A DNA stretch of 8,069 bases from Planctomycetota bacterium (lineage in GTDB: Bacteria > Planctomycetota > J058 > JARGOJ01), in assembly GCA_029210225.1 (NCBI GenBank), contig JARGOJ010000370.1:1-8069 (forward strand), in the 5' to 3' direction. Shown here in pieces: positions 1 to 7,700 of this stretch; positions within the stretch are counted from its first letter, which is position 1, and each line of letters starts with the position of its first letter. The notes under the pieces are model-generated. The model saw nothing but the letters and a program-made list of their open reading frames with translations, made no database searches and was not told the origin of the DNA. The position numbers and the translations under genes are program-made.

Positions 1-1217
1 TTTCCCACAAAAAATGTATTGAAGCGTAGCGGCGTTATGGCCAATTGCTGCATCAGCCCGCTTTCTCGCTCTCTGCCAATTGAAACTGTGGCCGTGACCG
101 TCGTCGCCAAACTGATGACGCCGAGGAGTACGGCAATAATCGTTGAGTGTACTTTCAATTGGGGTGTGGGAGCAAAATTGATCGGCGTGACGATCTGTTC
201 GAGGATCTTTGCCGTATTGGGAAAAGCATTGAGGGCAATCAACGCGAGGGTCGCGAGCAGTGCATAAAAATTGAAGCGATGGCTATTGCGAAAGCGAAGC
301 ATCGTTTGGAGCGAGGTCTCTCTCCAGTATATTGGGTTTTTGCTTAACTTTTGACGCCATTGCCCCAGATTTAGCAGCTTCTCCAAGATATTGGCGAAGA
401 TGGACCGTCCCAAGTTCTTCGACTCTTGATTGCGCCGCAATGACCGAGAGATGAGGGGCCAGCTAAGCAGCGCTAAGAATCCGGTTGCGACAATATAGAG
501 CAAGGGCTGAACCCAAAAGTATTGCGCGTAGACCTCGCGAGCTTGGAAGGACGCCGGATTGGATACATAGAGTAAATTGCTATAGGGCGATACAAAGGCT
601 TCCCAAAGACTAAAGCGACTCGTCTGCAGCGCGCTCTGTGTGACTCCAAACGCAGGCAGTAATAAGGGCAAACTCATGGGAATGCTAAGGGTCAAATAAC
701 TGGCAAAAATTGAGCGATGGTCTTGGTCGAAAAGGGCCGAGAAAAAGACCCCTAAAGAGCTGGCAAAGAGCCCCAGGGTGAGCAGCACCATCATTGTTTG
801 GAAGGCTGTGGTGATGTCCGTGCCCCCTAAAGTGGCGGCGGTTAGCAGAATCGGGAAGGGCAATAGGACTGCCAGGGCGATGATGAGAAAGCGCGCTCCA
901 AGCTTGGCTGTGGCTAAGGCGAGGGGATGAATCCCAGATAGCATGACCAGGGTGAAGGTGCCGCTTCGGCGCTCCGACGATAGCGCCGGTGCAGAAATCG
1001 CAGGAGATAACAGGGCAATAAAGGCTAATTCGATGAGGGTGCTGTATTGCCAGACCCGCTGACCTCTTTGAGAGATTTCATCTGGGGTGAGGGCCTCGCT
1101 GATAGGCCAGTAGGCCGTGATCAGTGTCGTTAAACCGACGAGCATGAGGGTTAGAAACACTAGAACCAGAGGGCGTCGAACCAGCCCTCCCAGGTCCTTC
1201 ATGAATACGGCCTTCAT
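1..1217 (-). CDS. ABC-2 type transporter permease, tandem-duplicated, C-terminus outside window
   Basis: The frame is open for 405 codons from the ATG at 1217 down to base 1, so the C-terminus is missing. The protein is the membrane half of an ABC-2 exporter, paired with the ATPase directly upstream. Hydrophobic helices lie at about residues 17-36, 59-79, 108-130, 138-163, 169-192, 236-257, 316-334 and 356-380. The ABC-2 hallmark (Glu-Arg, then Gly, then a short helix ending in Gly/Pro) appears twice: SSERRSGTFTLVMLSGIHP at 80-98 and IGRERESGLMQQLAITP at 380-396. A 'NPIYWRET' motif at 294-301 opens the second half. This suggests two fused half-permeases in one chain. The start codon overlaps the ATPase stop (ATGA), with an AGGGG sequence 8 nt upstream, indicating translational coupling. 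The substrate cannot be told from the sequence. Family assignment is firm; exact domain limits are estimates. Confidence 0.88.
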   Translation of the reverse strand, partial: MKAVFMKDLGGLVRRPLVLVFLTLMLVGLTTLITAYWPISEALTPDEISQRGQRVWQYSTLIELAFIALLSPAISAPALSSERRSGTFTLVMLSGIHPLALATAKLGARFLIIALAVLLPFPILLTAATLGGTDITTAFQTMMVLLTLGLFASSLGVFFSALFDQDHRSIFASYLTLSIPMSLPLLLPAFGVTQSALQTSRFSLWEAFVSPYSNLLYVSNPASFQAREVYAQYFWVQPLLYIVATGFLALLSWPLISRSLRRNQESKNLGRSIFANILEKLLNLGQWRQKLSKNPIYWRETSLQTMLRFRNSHRFNFYALLATLALIALNAFPNTAKILEQIVTPINFAPTPQLKVHSTIIAVLLGVISLATTVTATVSIGRERESGLMQQLAITPLRFNTFFVG

Positions 1218-2140
1218 CCGACCTGCCCCTTCGTGAGAAGCATGAAGCAGCTTTCAAGGTTTAGCTCGGGCTCGCGAACTTCGAGTAAGCGAAACTTCTT
1301 GTCAGTGAGGCATTGAATGACGTCGCTGGAGTCTTTGCGCTGACTCTTGAAAGTGAGCTCTAAGTCAGTCCCTGTCATGTCAACGTTTTCAATGTAATCC
1401 AGGCCCCGCAACAGCGCTAGGGCTTCGGGAGCTTTCTCTTTGACTTTCACATGGAGGACGCGCTTGTGTTGCACCTTGCTGAGCAATTCGGGCATGGTTC
1501 CCGAAAAGAGCAGTTGGCCCCGCTCAATCACGCCAATCTTTGTTGAGATTTCGGCTAGCTCACTGAGGATATGTGAGCTGATGAGAATGGTCTTCCCCAT
1601 CAATTTTAGCTCTTTGAGAAGCTCACGGATTTCAATGCGAGCGCGAGGATCCAAACCGCTTGCGGGTTCGTCGAGCAGAAGCACCTTGGGGTCGTGGAGG
1701 AGGACACGAGCGAGGCCGAGGCGCTGCTGCATGCCTCGGCTTAAGGACTGGCAATCGGCGGATTTCTTTGATTGGAGGTCGGTTAAATCGAGGACGCCGT
1801 CAAGGGTTGCTTTTCGTTGGGAGGCTGGGACATCGTACAAGGCGGCGAAGAAAGACAGGTACTCGTTGACGGTCATATCTTCGTAAGCGCCGAAAACATC
1901 GGGCATATAGCCGATGCGCTTGCGAACTTCTCCGGCTTGGGACGCGACGGAGTAACCGTCAATAATGGCGTGTCCCTGGCTGGGGACGAGGAGAGTGGCG
2001 AGGATCTTGAAGGTCGTTGATTTGCCGGCGCCGTTTGGGCCGATAAAGCCGAAAATATCACCGTCATCGATGGAGAGATTGAGATTTTTGAGGGCTTGGA
2101 TAGAGCCGTAGTTCTTACTGAGATTCTCAATTTCAATCAT
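1214..2140 (-). CDS. ABC-2 type transporter ATP-binding protein (CcmA-like)
   Basis: This 308-residue protein is the cytoplasmic ATPase that powers the permease encoded next to it. Visible motifs are Walker A GPNGAGKST (34-42), ABC signature LSRGMQ (133-138), Walker B LLLDEP (154-159) with catalytic Glu158, D-loop SGLD (161-164) and switch His190 in ISSH. The Q-loop position reads IGYMPD, with Asp81 in place of the usual Gln; this variant occurs in a recognisable ABC-2 subfamily. Residues from about 225 form a C-terminal regulatory extension typical of ABC-2 ATPases. The start fits the family N-terminus (MIEIENLSKNYG), but no clear Shine-Dalgarno lies upstream, unlike the other operon genes. 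Its leader is separated from DUF2752 by an inserted element. The stop overlaps the permease start. The substrate is unknown. Confidence 0.95.
   Translation of the reverse strand: MIEIENLSKNYGSIQALKNLNLSIDDGDIFGFIGPNGAGKSTTFKILATLLVPSQGHAIIDGYSVASQAGEVRKRIGYMPDVFGAYEDMTVNEYLSFFAALYDVPASQRKATLDGVLDLTDLQSKKSADCQSLSRGMQQRLGLARVLLHDPKVLLLDEPASGLDPRARIEIRELLKELKLMGKTILISSHILSELAEISTKIGVIERGQLLFSGTMPELLSKVQHKRVLHVKVKEKAPEALALLRGLDYIENVDMTGTDLELTFKSQRKDSSDVIQCLTDKKFRLLEVREPELNLESCFMLLTKGQVG
1226..1230 (-). promoter_or_regulatory. Shine-Dalgarno for the ABC permease
   Basis: On the minus strand AGGGG lies 8 nt before the permease ATG, inside the last codons of the ATPase gene. It supports the ATG at 1217 and coupled translation across the ATGA overlap. 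Confidence 0.5.
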
Positions 2141-2156
2141 AGATTGCTCGTTTTAT

Positions 2157-2169
2157 GGCTAAGCGCTAG
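2157..2169 (+). repeat. 13-bp direct repeat, left copy
   Basis: GGCTAAGCGCTAG is identical to 2318-2330. It flanks the MITE-like insertion and could be a target duplication, or the abutting end of a second element copy. Confidence 0.7.
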
Positions 2170-2189
2170 TGCTTTGTCGTTCTTAAATC
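2166..2189 (+). repeat. Inverted repeat arm, left
   Basis: This 24-nt arm pairs with 2307-2330 (21 of 24 positions). The inner 12 nt, CGTTCTTAAATC, are a perfect match to the reverse complement. It starts with CTAG, a palindrome also present at the outer end of the other arm. Confidence 0.7.
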
Positions 2190-2306
2190 GATAGGGTTTC
2201 TGGCTAGGATATTTGTTCGTCAGCAAGACGGAAGGACAGGAGTTTAGCGGGCTAAATGACTGACGACCAACGATGCTTGCGAACTAATGGACTGTCAGAT
2301 CACAGG

Positions 2307-2330
2307 GATTTAAGAACGGCTAAGCGCTAG
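2307..2330 (-). repeat. Inverted repeat arm, right
   Basis: This arm is the partner of 2166-2189, with three mismatches, all in the outer half. The separation of about 117 bp between arms is too long for a simple rho-independent terminator and fits terminal inverted repeats better. Confidence 0.7.
2318..2330 (+). repeat. 13-bp direct repeat, right copy
   Basis: GGCTAAGCGCTAG is identical to 2157-2169. On the minus strand this copy encodes the final Ser-Ala and the TAG stop of the DUF2752 gene, so the repeat lies across a gene end. Confidence 0.7.
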
Positions 2331-2811
2331 GCCACATCGACCACTTATAGGCCCAGCCAACGAGCCAACCGACAATGGTGAGGATAATGATAGTCCGCCA
2401 TGGCCATCGATGGGTGTGAACGAGCACAGAATACTTTTTGACGACGACCTTATATCCCACGGGAATGGAGAGCACGGTGCCTATGAAAATAAGGAAGCCA
2501 AAGGGTTGATTGACGATGGCATCAATAAATCGAAAATGGGCCGCCAGGGTAAAAGTTGTCGTAAATCCGCAGGAGGGACAGGGCATGTCGTAGACCTCGA
2601 CCAAGCCGCAGGGGGGCAGACCGAGCTGTGTATGGGTGCCATGTCCATTTTTATCGGGGGTGAGCCAGGCCGAGAGTGAGATCAGTGTGATCGCGACAAG
2701 AGTAATCATCAGCCAAAGAAAACGTTCAAAGAGGTCGGCCTGGGGAACCCGTCGGTTACGACGCATCATCGGCTTCGCGGTCTCTGTTTGACTTTGGACT
2801 GGCTGATTCAT
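2320..2811 (-). CDS. DUF2752 family membrane protein
   Basis: This 163-residue protein carries the DUF2752 core: LPPCGL (65-70), then the MPCPSCG motif (76-82), TTTFTLAAHF and the NQPFG turn (101-105). Cys68, Cys78 and Cys81 are the conserved cysteines visible. Helices are predicted at about 31-50, 103-124 and 138-156, after a basic Pro/Arg-rich N-terminus of about 25 residues. The family's function is not established; the CxxC and upstream Cys could bind a metal or form disulfides. The start at 2811 overlaps the aminotransferase stop (ATGA), with GGAG 6 nt upstream. The last residues and stop codon lie inside the right repeat of the MITE-like element, yet the reconstructed empty site gives the same C-terminus, so the protein is probably intact. 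Confidence 0.88.
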   Translation of the reverse strand: MNQPVQSQTETAKPMMRRNRRVPQADLFERFLWLMITLVAITLISLSAWLTPDKNGHGTHTQLGLPPCGLVEVYDMPCPSCGFTTTFTLAAHFRFIDAIVNQPFGFLIFIGTVLSIPVGYKVVVKKYSVLVHTHRWPWRTIIILTIVGWLVGWAYKWSMWPSA

Positions 2812-3993
2812 GCTTCACTCCAGGTCGCGAGAACTTCAGCCATGCGCTTAATGCCTTCGCGAATATCTTCGAGGCCGAGGGCGAAGGATAAGCGAAGGTG
2901 TCCTGGAGCACCGAACGGAGTCCCGGGCACCATGGCGACGTTTGCTTTCTCCAAGAGCGCATCGGCCAAATCGAAATCTGATTGGATCACACTGTCACCC
3001 AATTTTCCCCGACAATAATGGCTGACCTCTGGGAAAGCGTAAAAGGCGCCCTCTGGCTTCGCGAGGTGGACATGAGGAATGGCTTGGAGTCCTTCCATGA
3101 GGACGATCAGGCGCTCTCTGAACGCGGTCACCATGTAATCGACACAGGAAGGGCCCGCTGTCAGTCCGCCGAGAGCGGCATACTGAGCAATCGACGTCGC
3201 TCCAGAAGTGGAGTGACTCTGAATCTTTTTGGCTGCGTCAATGATGTCCTTTGGACCCAGGGCATAGCCAATACGCCAACCGGCCATTGACCACGATGAC
3301 ATGTTCGCGAACCTCGGGGCTGTCCATGGCCATCGCGCTGCGGTGCGGTGTTTCACAATAAATCAGTCGGCCGTAAATTTCGTCGGAGATCAAGAGGACC
3401 TTGCGCCGGGCACAGGTCGCGACGATGGCATCGATATCGTCCGGTGAGTAAACGACCCCTGTTGGATTTTGCGGAGAGTTGATAATGACAACTTTCGCTC
3501 CGGTCTCTTCCAAGGTCTTGTCTAGAACCTTGGGATCCAAGCGGAAGTGATCCTTAGACTGGGTCTCAATCACAACCGATTCGCCACCGGCGAGCTCGAC
3601 CATGGAGGGATAGCTGACCCAGTAGGGAGAGGCGTAGACGACCTTATCCCCGGGGTTGACTGTGGCTTGAATGAGGTTGTAGAGAACGTGTTTGGCGCCG
3701 CAGCTAACGATGACTTCATCGGGGGAGCGTTTCACGCCGCTGGCGTTTTCGAAGTCGGCGACGACGGCGTTTCGGAGCTCTGGGTAACCAGCGACCGGGG
3801 CGTACTTCGTGTGGCCAGCGTCGATAGCTGCCCGACCGGCATTTTTGACGACATCGGGGCTGTCAAAGTCGGGCTCACCTGCGGCAAAGCTGATCACTGG
3901 GCGGCCCTGATCCTTGAGAACTTGCGCTTTCGCGGTCAGGCTAAGGGTGGCGGACGGTTTGATTTGACTTGCGCGTTCACTGATAAAGCTCAT
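2808..3993 (-). pseudogene. Aspartate aminotransferase (class I, PLP), broken by a deletion at the catalytic lysine
   Basis: Two overlapping frames together encode a fold-type I aminotransferase of the Thermus/Bacillus-like aspartate aminotransferase group, which transfers amino groups between aspartate and 2-oxo acids using PLP. Frame one (start 3993, 237 good residues) shows AAGEPDF (37-43), KYAPVAGYPELR (63-74), PYWVSYP (123-129), NSPQNPTG (172-179) and SDEIYGRLIY (203-212), ending at HVIVVNG. Frame two resumes at MAGWRIGYALGPKD and runs to HLRLSFALG and the stop at 2808. The family has about six residues between NG and the M.GWRIGY motif, including the Ser-Lys that holds PLP. These are absent, and the frame changes by a shift that fits a 23-nt loss; adding 23 nt gives exactly 403 codons, the normal length. 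The start overlaps the upstream stop (ATGA). An assembly error is the main alternative. Confidence 0.9.
2818..2821 (-). promoter_or_regulatory. Shine-Dalgarno for DUF2752
   Basis: Minus-strand GGAG sits 6 nt before the ATG at 2811, within the end of the aminotransferase gene. Because of the upstream frameshift, ribosomes reading frame one stop near 3238, so this site may be needed for independent initiation. Confidence 0.6.
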
Positions 3994-4523
3994 GCTTCGT
4001 TCCTCTTCGCCGGCTGCGTATTCGAACTCGCGCTGACCTTTGCTGGGTGACCTTCGATTTGGGCTTCAACATCTCGCATAAGCGCCGTGTTTTCGTTGAT
4101 GACCTTGAATTCGATGGGAATAGTTATCAGGTTGACGGCCAAGAGCGCGAACGCCATAAGCTGATGGATGAAGGGGTCGAGCTTGTCTTGCTGCACGGCT
4201 CCACCACCGACAGCGACCATGATCGTGAGCGCCATGCAAAAGAATGCAGGGGGATAGGCGCGCATTTTTAACTTCCAAAGGGCCTGAACAATGGGCTCAT
4301 CTGGGATCTTGTGCTCAAAGGTGGCGCGCTTGACTCCGAGCCCTGTGCCGAGCAAGTGGACGAAGACAATGCTATGAAGCAAAGTTATCCCCACTGCGGT
4401 TCCCAGGGCGACTTGAATGTGCCACCAGGTTTCCTCACCGCCCTTGACCATGAAGCCTAGGGTGATCGTCGCAATGAGAAAGAGCATGGCCCACATGGAG
4501 AGACCAGCAAAAATACGAATCAT
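3990..4523 (-). CDS. Uncharacterised four-helix membrane protein
   Basis: This 177-residue protein is not recognised with confidence. Hydrophobic helices lie at about 3-26, 34-60, 92-110 and 118-141, followed by a polar, Ser/Ala/Lys-rich C-terminal tail from about 150. Helix 2 contains His35, His50 and His56 (HSIVFVHLLGTG at 50-61), and helix 4 starts near His120. The short loop between helices 2 and 3 is charged (KRATFEHKIPDEP). Several membrane histidines could in principle bind heme or metal, but no classical cytochrome motif is seen. It is the first gene of the minus-strand operon, with AGGA 7 nt before the ATG and its stop overlapping the aminotransferase start. Its place ahead of an aminotransferase, DUF2752 and an exporter gives no clear job. 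It is real by coding continuity, ribosome-binding site and overlap. Confidence 0.82.
   Translation of the reverse strand: MIRIFAGLSMWAMLFLIATITLGFMVKGGEETWWHIQVALGTAVGITLLHSIVFVHLLGTGLGVKRATFEHKIPDEPIVQALWKLKMRAYPPAFFCMALTIMVAVGGGAVQQDKLDPFIHQLMAFALLAVNLITIPIEFKVINENTALMRDVEAQIEGHPAKVSASSNTQPAKRNEA
4000..4005 (-). promoter_or_regulatory. Shine-Dalgarno for the aminotransferase
   Basis: Minus-strand GAGGAA lies 6 nt before the ATG at 3993, inside the tail of the upstream membrane-protein gene. It supports that start and a coupled operon. Confidence 0.6.
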
Positions 4524-4530
4524 GAAACTG

Positions 4531-4534
4531 TCCT
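4531..4534 (-). promoter_or_regulatory. Shine-Dalgarno for the four-helix membrane protein
   Basis: Minus-strand AGGA lies 7 nt before the ATG at 4523, supporting this start for the first gene of the operon. Confidence 0.55.
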
Positions 4535-4733
4535 GGAATTCATCCGCCCCGCCAGAAAAGAGCTATGATTTGCTCTCTATCAAAGATCCAATATCCTGGT
4601 GAGGAAAGACCATCTTTATAGATTGATACAAGTCGCGCATGATACCCGTTCGTGGCGTCGTTAAAAGTCTTAGATCGATATTTGAAGTATTATGACGCCG
4701 AGACCGTCTAGGGAGTGTTGAGTTCGTCGTGTC

Positions 4734-4737
4734 GGGA
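4734..4737 (+). promoter_or_regulatory. Weak Shine-Dalgarno for the tandem kinase
   Basis: GGGA lies 8 nt before the ATG at 4746. The frame closes upstream at the TGA at 4719-4721 with no other ATG or GTG in between. ATG 4746 places the glycine-rich loop at residue 17, as expected for a kinase starting its domain at once. Confidence 0.4.
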
Positions 4738-4745
4738 ACAAACAC

Positions 4746-7700
4746 ATGGTGATACAGCAGTGGGGTGATTTTGAAGTCGATCTAGGCGATCGTCTTGGCA
4801 GCGGTGGTATGGGCACCGTCTACCGCGCCCGACAAGTGAGCGTTGGACGCTCTGTGGCGCTTAAGGTCCTCACCAGCGAGTTGTGCGACGACTCGAACTT
4901 TCTTGCTCAATTCGACAATGAAGCGCGCCTCGCGGGAAGCCTCCGCCACGACAACATCGTCGCCGTCTACGGCGCCGGTCGCGAGGGCGAAAAACAATAC
5001 ATCGCCTTTGAGCTGGTGGAAGGCGTCGACCTCGCCTCCTTTAAGCACTCACGACAACAAGCCAAGGAGCCTCTGAGTAACGCTGAGATCGTCGGGATCG
5101 CGCTGCAAACCGCCTCGGCCCTCGCGGTCGCCCACAACACAGGCATCGTCCACCGCGACTTGAAACCCAGCAACCTGCTCATGACCCCCGTCACCCACTC
5201 CGTGCTCCTCTCCGCAGGATTGGGCATACGCTTGGCGCGGCACCGAGTCAAAATCTCCGACTTTGGGATCGCCTCGGGAACTTGGGATCAACGGTCCAAA
5301 ATTTTGGAGCTTGGTTCACCTCATTACATGGCTCCAGAGCAGATGGATGGAGTCCTGGGAAATGTCCGCTCCGATATCTATTCTCTCGGAGTGGTCCTCT
5401 ACGAGTTACTCACCGGGGAGACGCCTTTTCAGGGCACCCTCGCTGAGATCCTCGCCGGTCATGTCCTGGCTCCCGTCGTTGTGCCCCGGGACAATCATCA
5501 CCCGGCCTTGGTCGCCGTGATTGAACGCTGCCTCCAAAAGCGCCCGGAAGATCGCTACCCCCACGCAGAAGCGCTTGTTCGTGCCTTGCTCTCGATTGGA
5601 AAGATCCTCGAAAAGCTGCTCCCCGACGAGACCGCTGATTTTGACGGACAAAAGCTTCGGGATGCCCTCAACGAAGATATGGTCGTCAAGCAGATTGACG
5701 AGACCACAGAGCTGACCCTTGAGAAAGACCTCAAAACGGCAAGAAAGGACGAACGCGATAAAGAGCCAGACTTCGAAGACAGTTCGGTCATCGGCCCCAG
5801 CGACGAAACGGCTCCTCTCGTTAAAGCGCCATCCAAAAAAGTCAAGAAGCCCAAGCCTCTCGGGGTTGAAGCCCACGCTGACACCATCTTGGAAAAGGAC
5901 GGCGCGAAGAGAATCAGCGATCGCCTTCCCGGCCAACGAATTCGCCAAACGACAACCATCACAAAGCGCCTGGGCTCCATGCGCTGGCCAGATATGCCCG
6001 GCCCCGACGCTCCTCGCGTCCTCTGCGGAACCGATCACGAGCTCTTCAGCGATGAAATGCTCGGGGAAGGTGGGATGGGCGCTGTCTATCTCGGGCGGCA
6101 GATCTCCCTCGATCGTGCCGTGGCTATCAAGATCTTGAAGCTCGAAGCAGAGAAGTTTGGCGATTCCACTCTCCGGGAGCGATTCCACGGTGAAAGCCGC
6201 CTCGCCGCTCGTCTGCAACACCCAAACATCGTGAGCGTTCTCGCCGCAGGAGTCATCGAAGACCCCAACGCCCCCGACTTTCAACAGCTGCCCTATTACG
6301 CCATGGAGTTGGTGATGGGTGAGGACCTGAAGGAGTGCTTGAAGGGGGGACGGAAGTTTACGTTGTTGCAGATTCTGCGAATCATGGAGCAGGCCTGCTC
6401 GGGTCTCTGTGCCGCTGCAGAACTCGACTTGGTCCACCGGGATATCAAACCAGGAAACCTGATTCTCACCGAGGACGCGGGAACGCTGCGCGTGAAAATC
6501 GCTGACTTCGGTTTAGCCAAGGACCTCAAAGCTGGGGGCATGACTCAGCGGGGAACGGTGCTTGGCTCGATTGCCTATCTTGCCCCGGAGCAGATTACCG
6601 GGAACGTCGATCAACGGGCCGATCTCTATGCCCTGGGTGTGACTTGGTTTGAGCTTCTAATGGGCCGGCTCCCCTTCAATGAACCGACCGTCTCAGCCAT
6701 GCTTCGCGCCCATCAAGAGACCCCCGCCCCTCCCGTGACCGGGGTGCCCGAATCGGTCGCACGGGTGATCGCCCGGTGCCTCAAGAAAAAGCGGGATGAT
6801 CGCTTCGCCAGCCCCCGGGAGCTGCTCGATGAGATTCGTCGCCTCATCTTGAAAATGACGGAGACTCGGGAAGTGACCGTGCGGCAAATTGCGCCGCATA
6901 TGAATCCACCAAGTTCTGAGATCCGGGTTGAGGATACTCAGTTCTTCATCGCGCCGTCCCGTCGTCGAGTCCAGAGAAAAGCGGCTGCCCTGGCGACTTT
7001 CTTCTTCTGCGGTCTGAGCATACTCGGGTCGTACTGGTGGGGCCAGCAGGCGCTGATTCGAGGTCAGGAGAAGATCATTCATGCCCTCGTTGGTGAAGAG
7101 ATCGTCAAGGCGGACCGAGAGCTTCAGCTGCTCTTTGAGCGCCATAAACGCAATGGAGTCTTGAATGCGCTCTATGGCTGGAGCGAGGTGCTCAACGGTC
7201 AGAAGACAATGCGGGTGAAAACCCAAGGCAAGGTGACCCGGGCCGAGGCCAGCCAGCTTCAACCTTCGGTTTTACAGCTTAAGCAGCGCCTGGGTAACGA
7301 GCGCCCCGTTCTGGCGAGCGTGTTAAGCCCCGAGGGCGCCAGCGCGTTCGATGCTTTAGAGGAAGAAATTCAGACCCTGACAAAGCGCCTTCAAAGGATC
7401 ATCAACGGCCCGCCAATACCTCGGGGAATGCGCCTTGTTCCTGGCTCGGACTTCTACATGGGAACTCAGCATGTCAAGCTCTCAAGCTTTGCCCTCGACA
7501 GCCATGAAGTGACCTTGAAGCAATACAAACGCTTCCTACGCGCCGTCGAAGATGATGGTCATAAGTGGTGTCACCCGGCTCAAAAGGGGAAAGCGAAGAA
7601 TCATCGCCCGGATGGATGGGGCGTTCGGGGAATTCTTGAAGATGGTCTGCCGGTGGTCGGGGTCGATTGGTACGACGCCTACGCTTTTGCTCAATGGGCG

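Larger units (their letters stand above)
2157..2330. mobile_element. MITE-like small non-coding insertion between two operon genes
   Basis: This segment has no coding capacity. It is bounded by a 13-bp direct repeat (2157-2169 and 2318-2330) and contains an imperfect inverted pair: 2166-2189 against 2307-2330 match at 21 of 24 positions, with the inner 12 bp perfect. Further nested stems lie inside (CGTCAG 2218-2223 with CTGACG 2260-2265; TTTAG 2243-2247 with CTAAA 2252-2256). Joining the flanks through one repeat copy removes 161 bp and leaves DUF2752 with the same stop and an 18-nt gap to the ATPase start, typical of this tight operon. That empty-site reconstruction is the main argument for insertion. 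No transposase is in the window, and the family is not recognised. An alternative is a structured RNA or mRNA-processing element in the operon. Confidence 0.6.
4524..4745. other. Divergent intergenic region
   Basis: These 222 bp separate the minus-strand operon from the plus-strand kinase, so promoters for both should lie here. No convincing -35/-10 pair was found on either strand; TATTAT at 4688-4693 is a possible plus-strand -10 without a good partner. A weak 5-bp stem (4559-4563 with 4572-4576) and a 6-bp inverted pair GGCGTC 4654-4659 / GACGCC 4694-4699 are present. No believable small gene is seen. Confidence 0.6.

Noticed and set aside
19..347. Small plus-strand open frames at the left edge
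   Set aside because: They lie opposite the ABC permease, which has clear TM helices and ABC-2 motifs in the minus frame.
2166..2330. Rho-independent terminator between DUF2752 and the ATPase
   Set aside because: The arms are about 117 bp apart with no terminal T-run, and the direct repeats favour an inserted element.
3238..3356. Two separate genes (N-terminal and C-terminal aminotransferase halves)
   Set aside because: The halves join at the same family motif. The ATG of the second frame at 3356 starts out-of-family residues, so one broken gene explains the data better.
4559..4576. Hairpin AGAGC/GCTCT followed by TTTT on the minus strand upstream of the operon
   Set aside because: The stem is only 5 bp and GC-poor, too weak to call an attenuator.
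4654..4699. Inverted pair GGCGTC / GACGCC as an operator
   Set aside because: Six base pairs separated by 34 nt in a region of this size are easily due to chance.
4563..4745. Possible 60-codon minus-strand gene in the divergent intergenic region
   Set aside because: It has low-complexity composition without a domain, and no Shine-Dalgarno was seen. Its start abuts the kinase start, where promoters are expected.
5406..6437. Long antisense open frame (343 codons) on the minus strand opposite the kinase gene
   Set aside because: It shows no recognisable domain and lies wholly opposite a frame with clear kinase motifs; it is a shadow of the coding strand.
6693..7262. Antisense open frame of 189 codons on the minus strand
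   Set aside because: It has no family motifs and overlaps kinase 2, the TM helix and the spacer of the real plus-strand gene.
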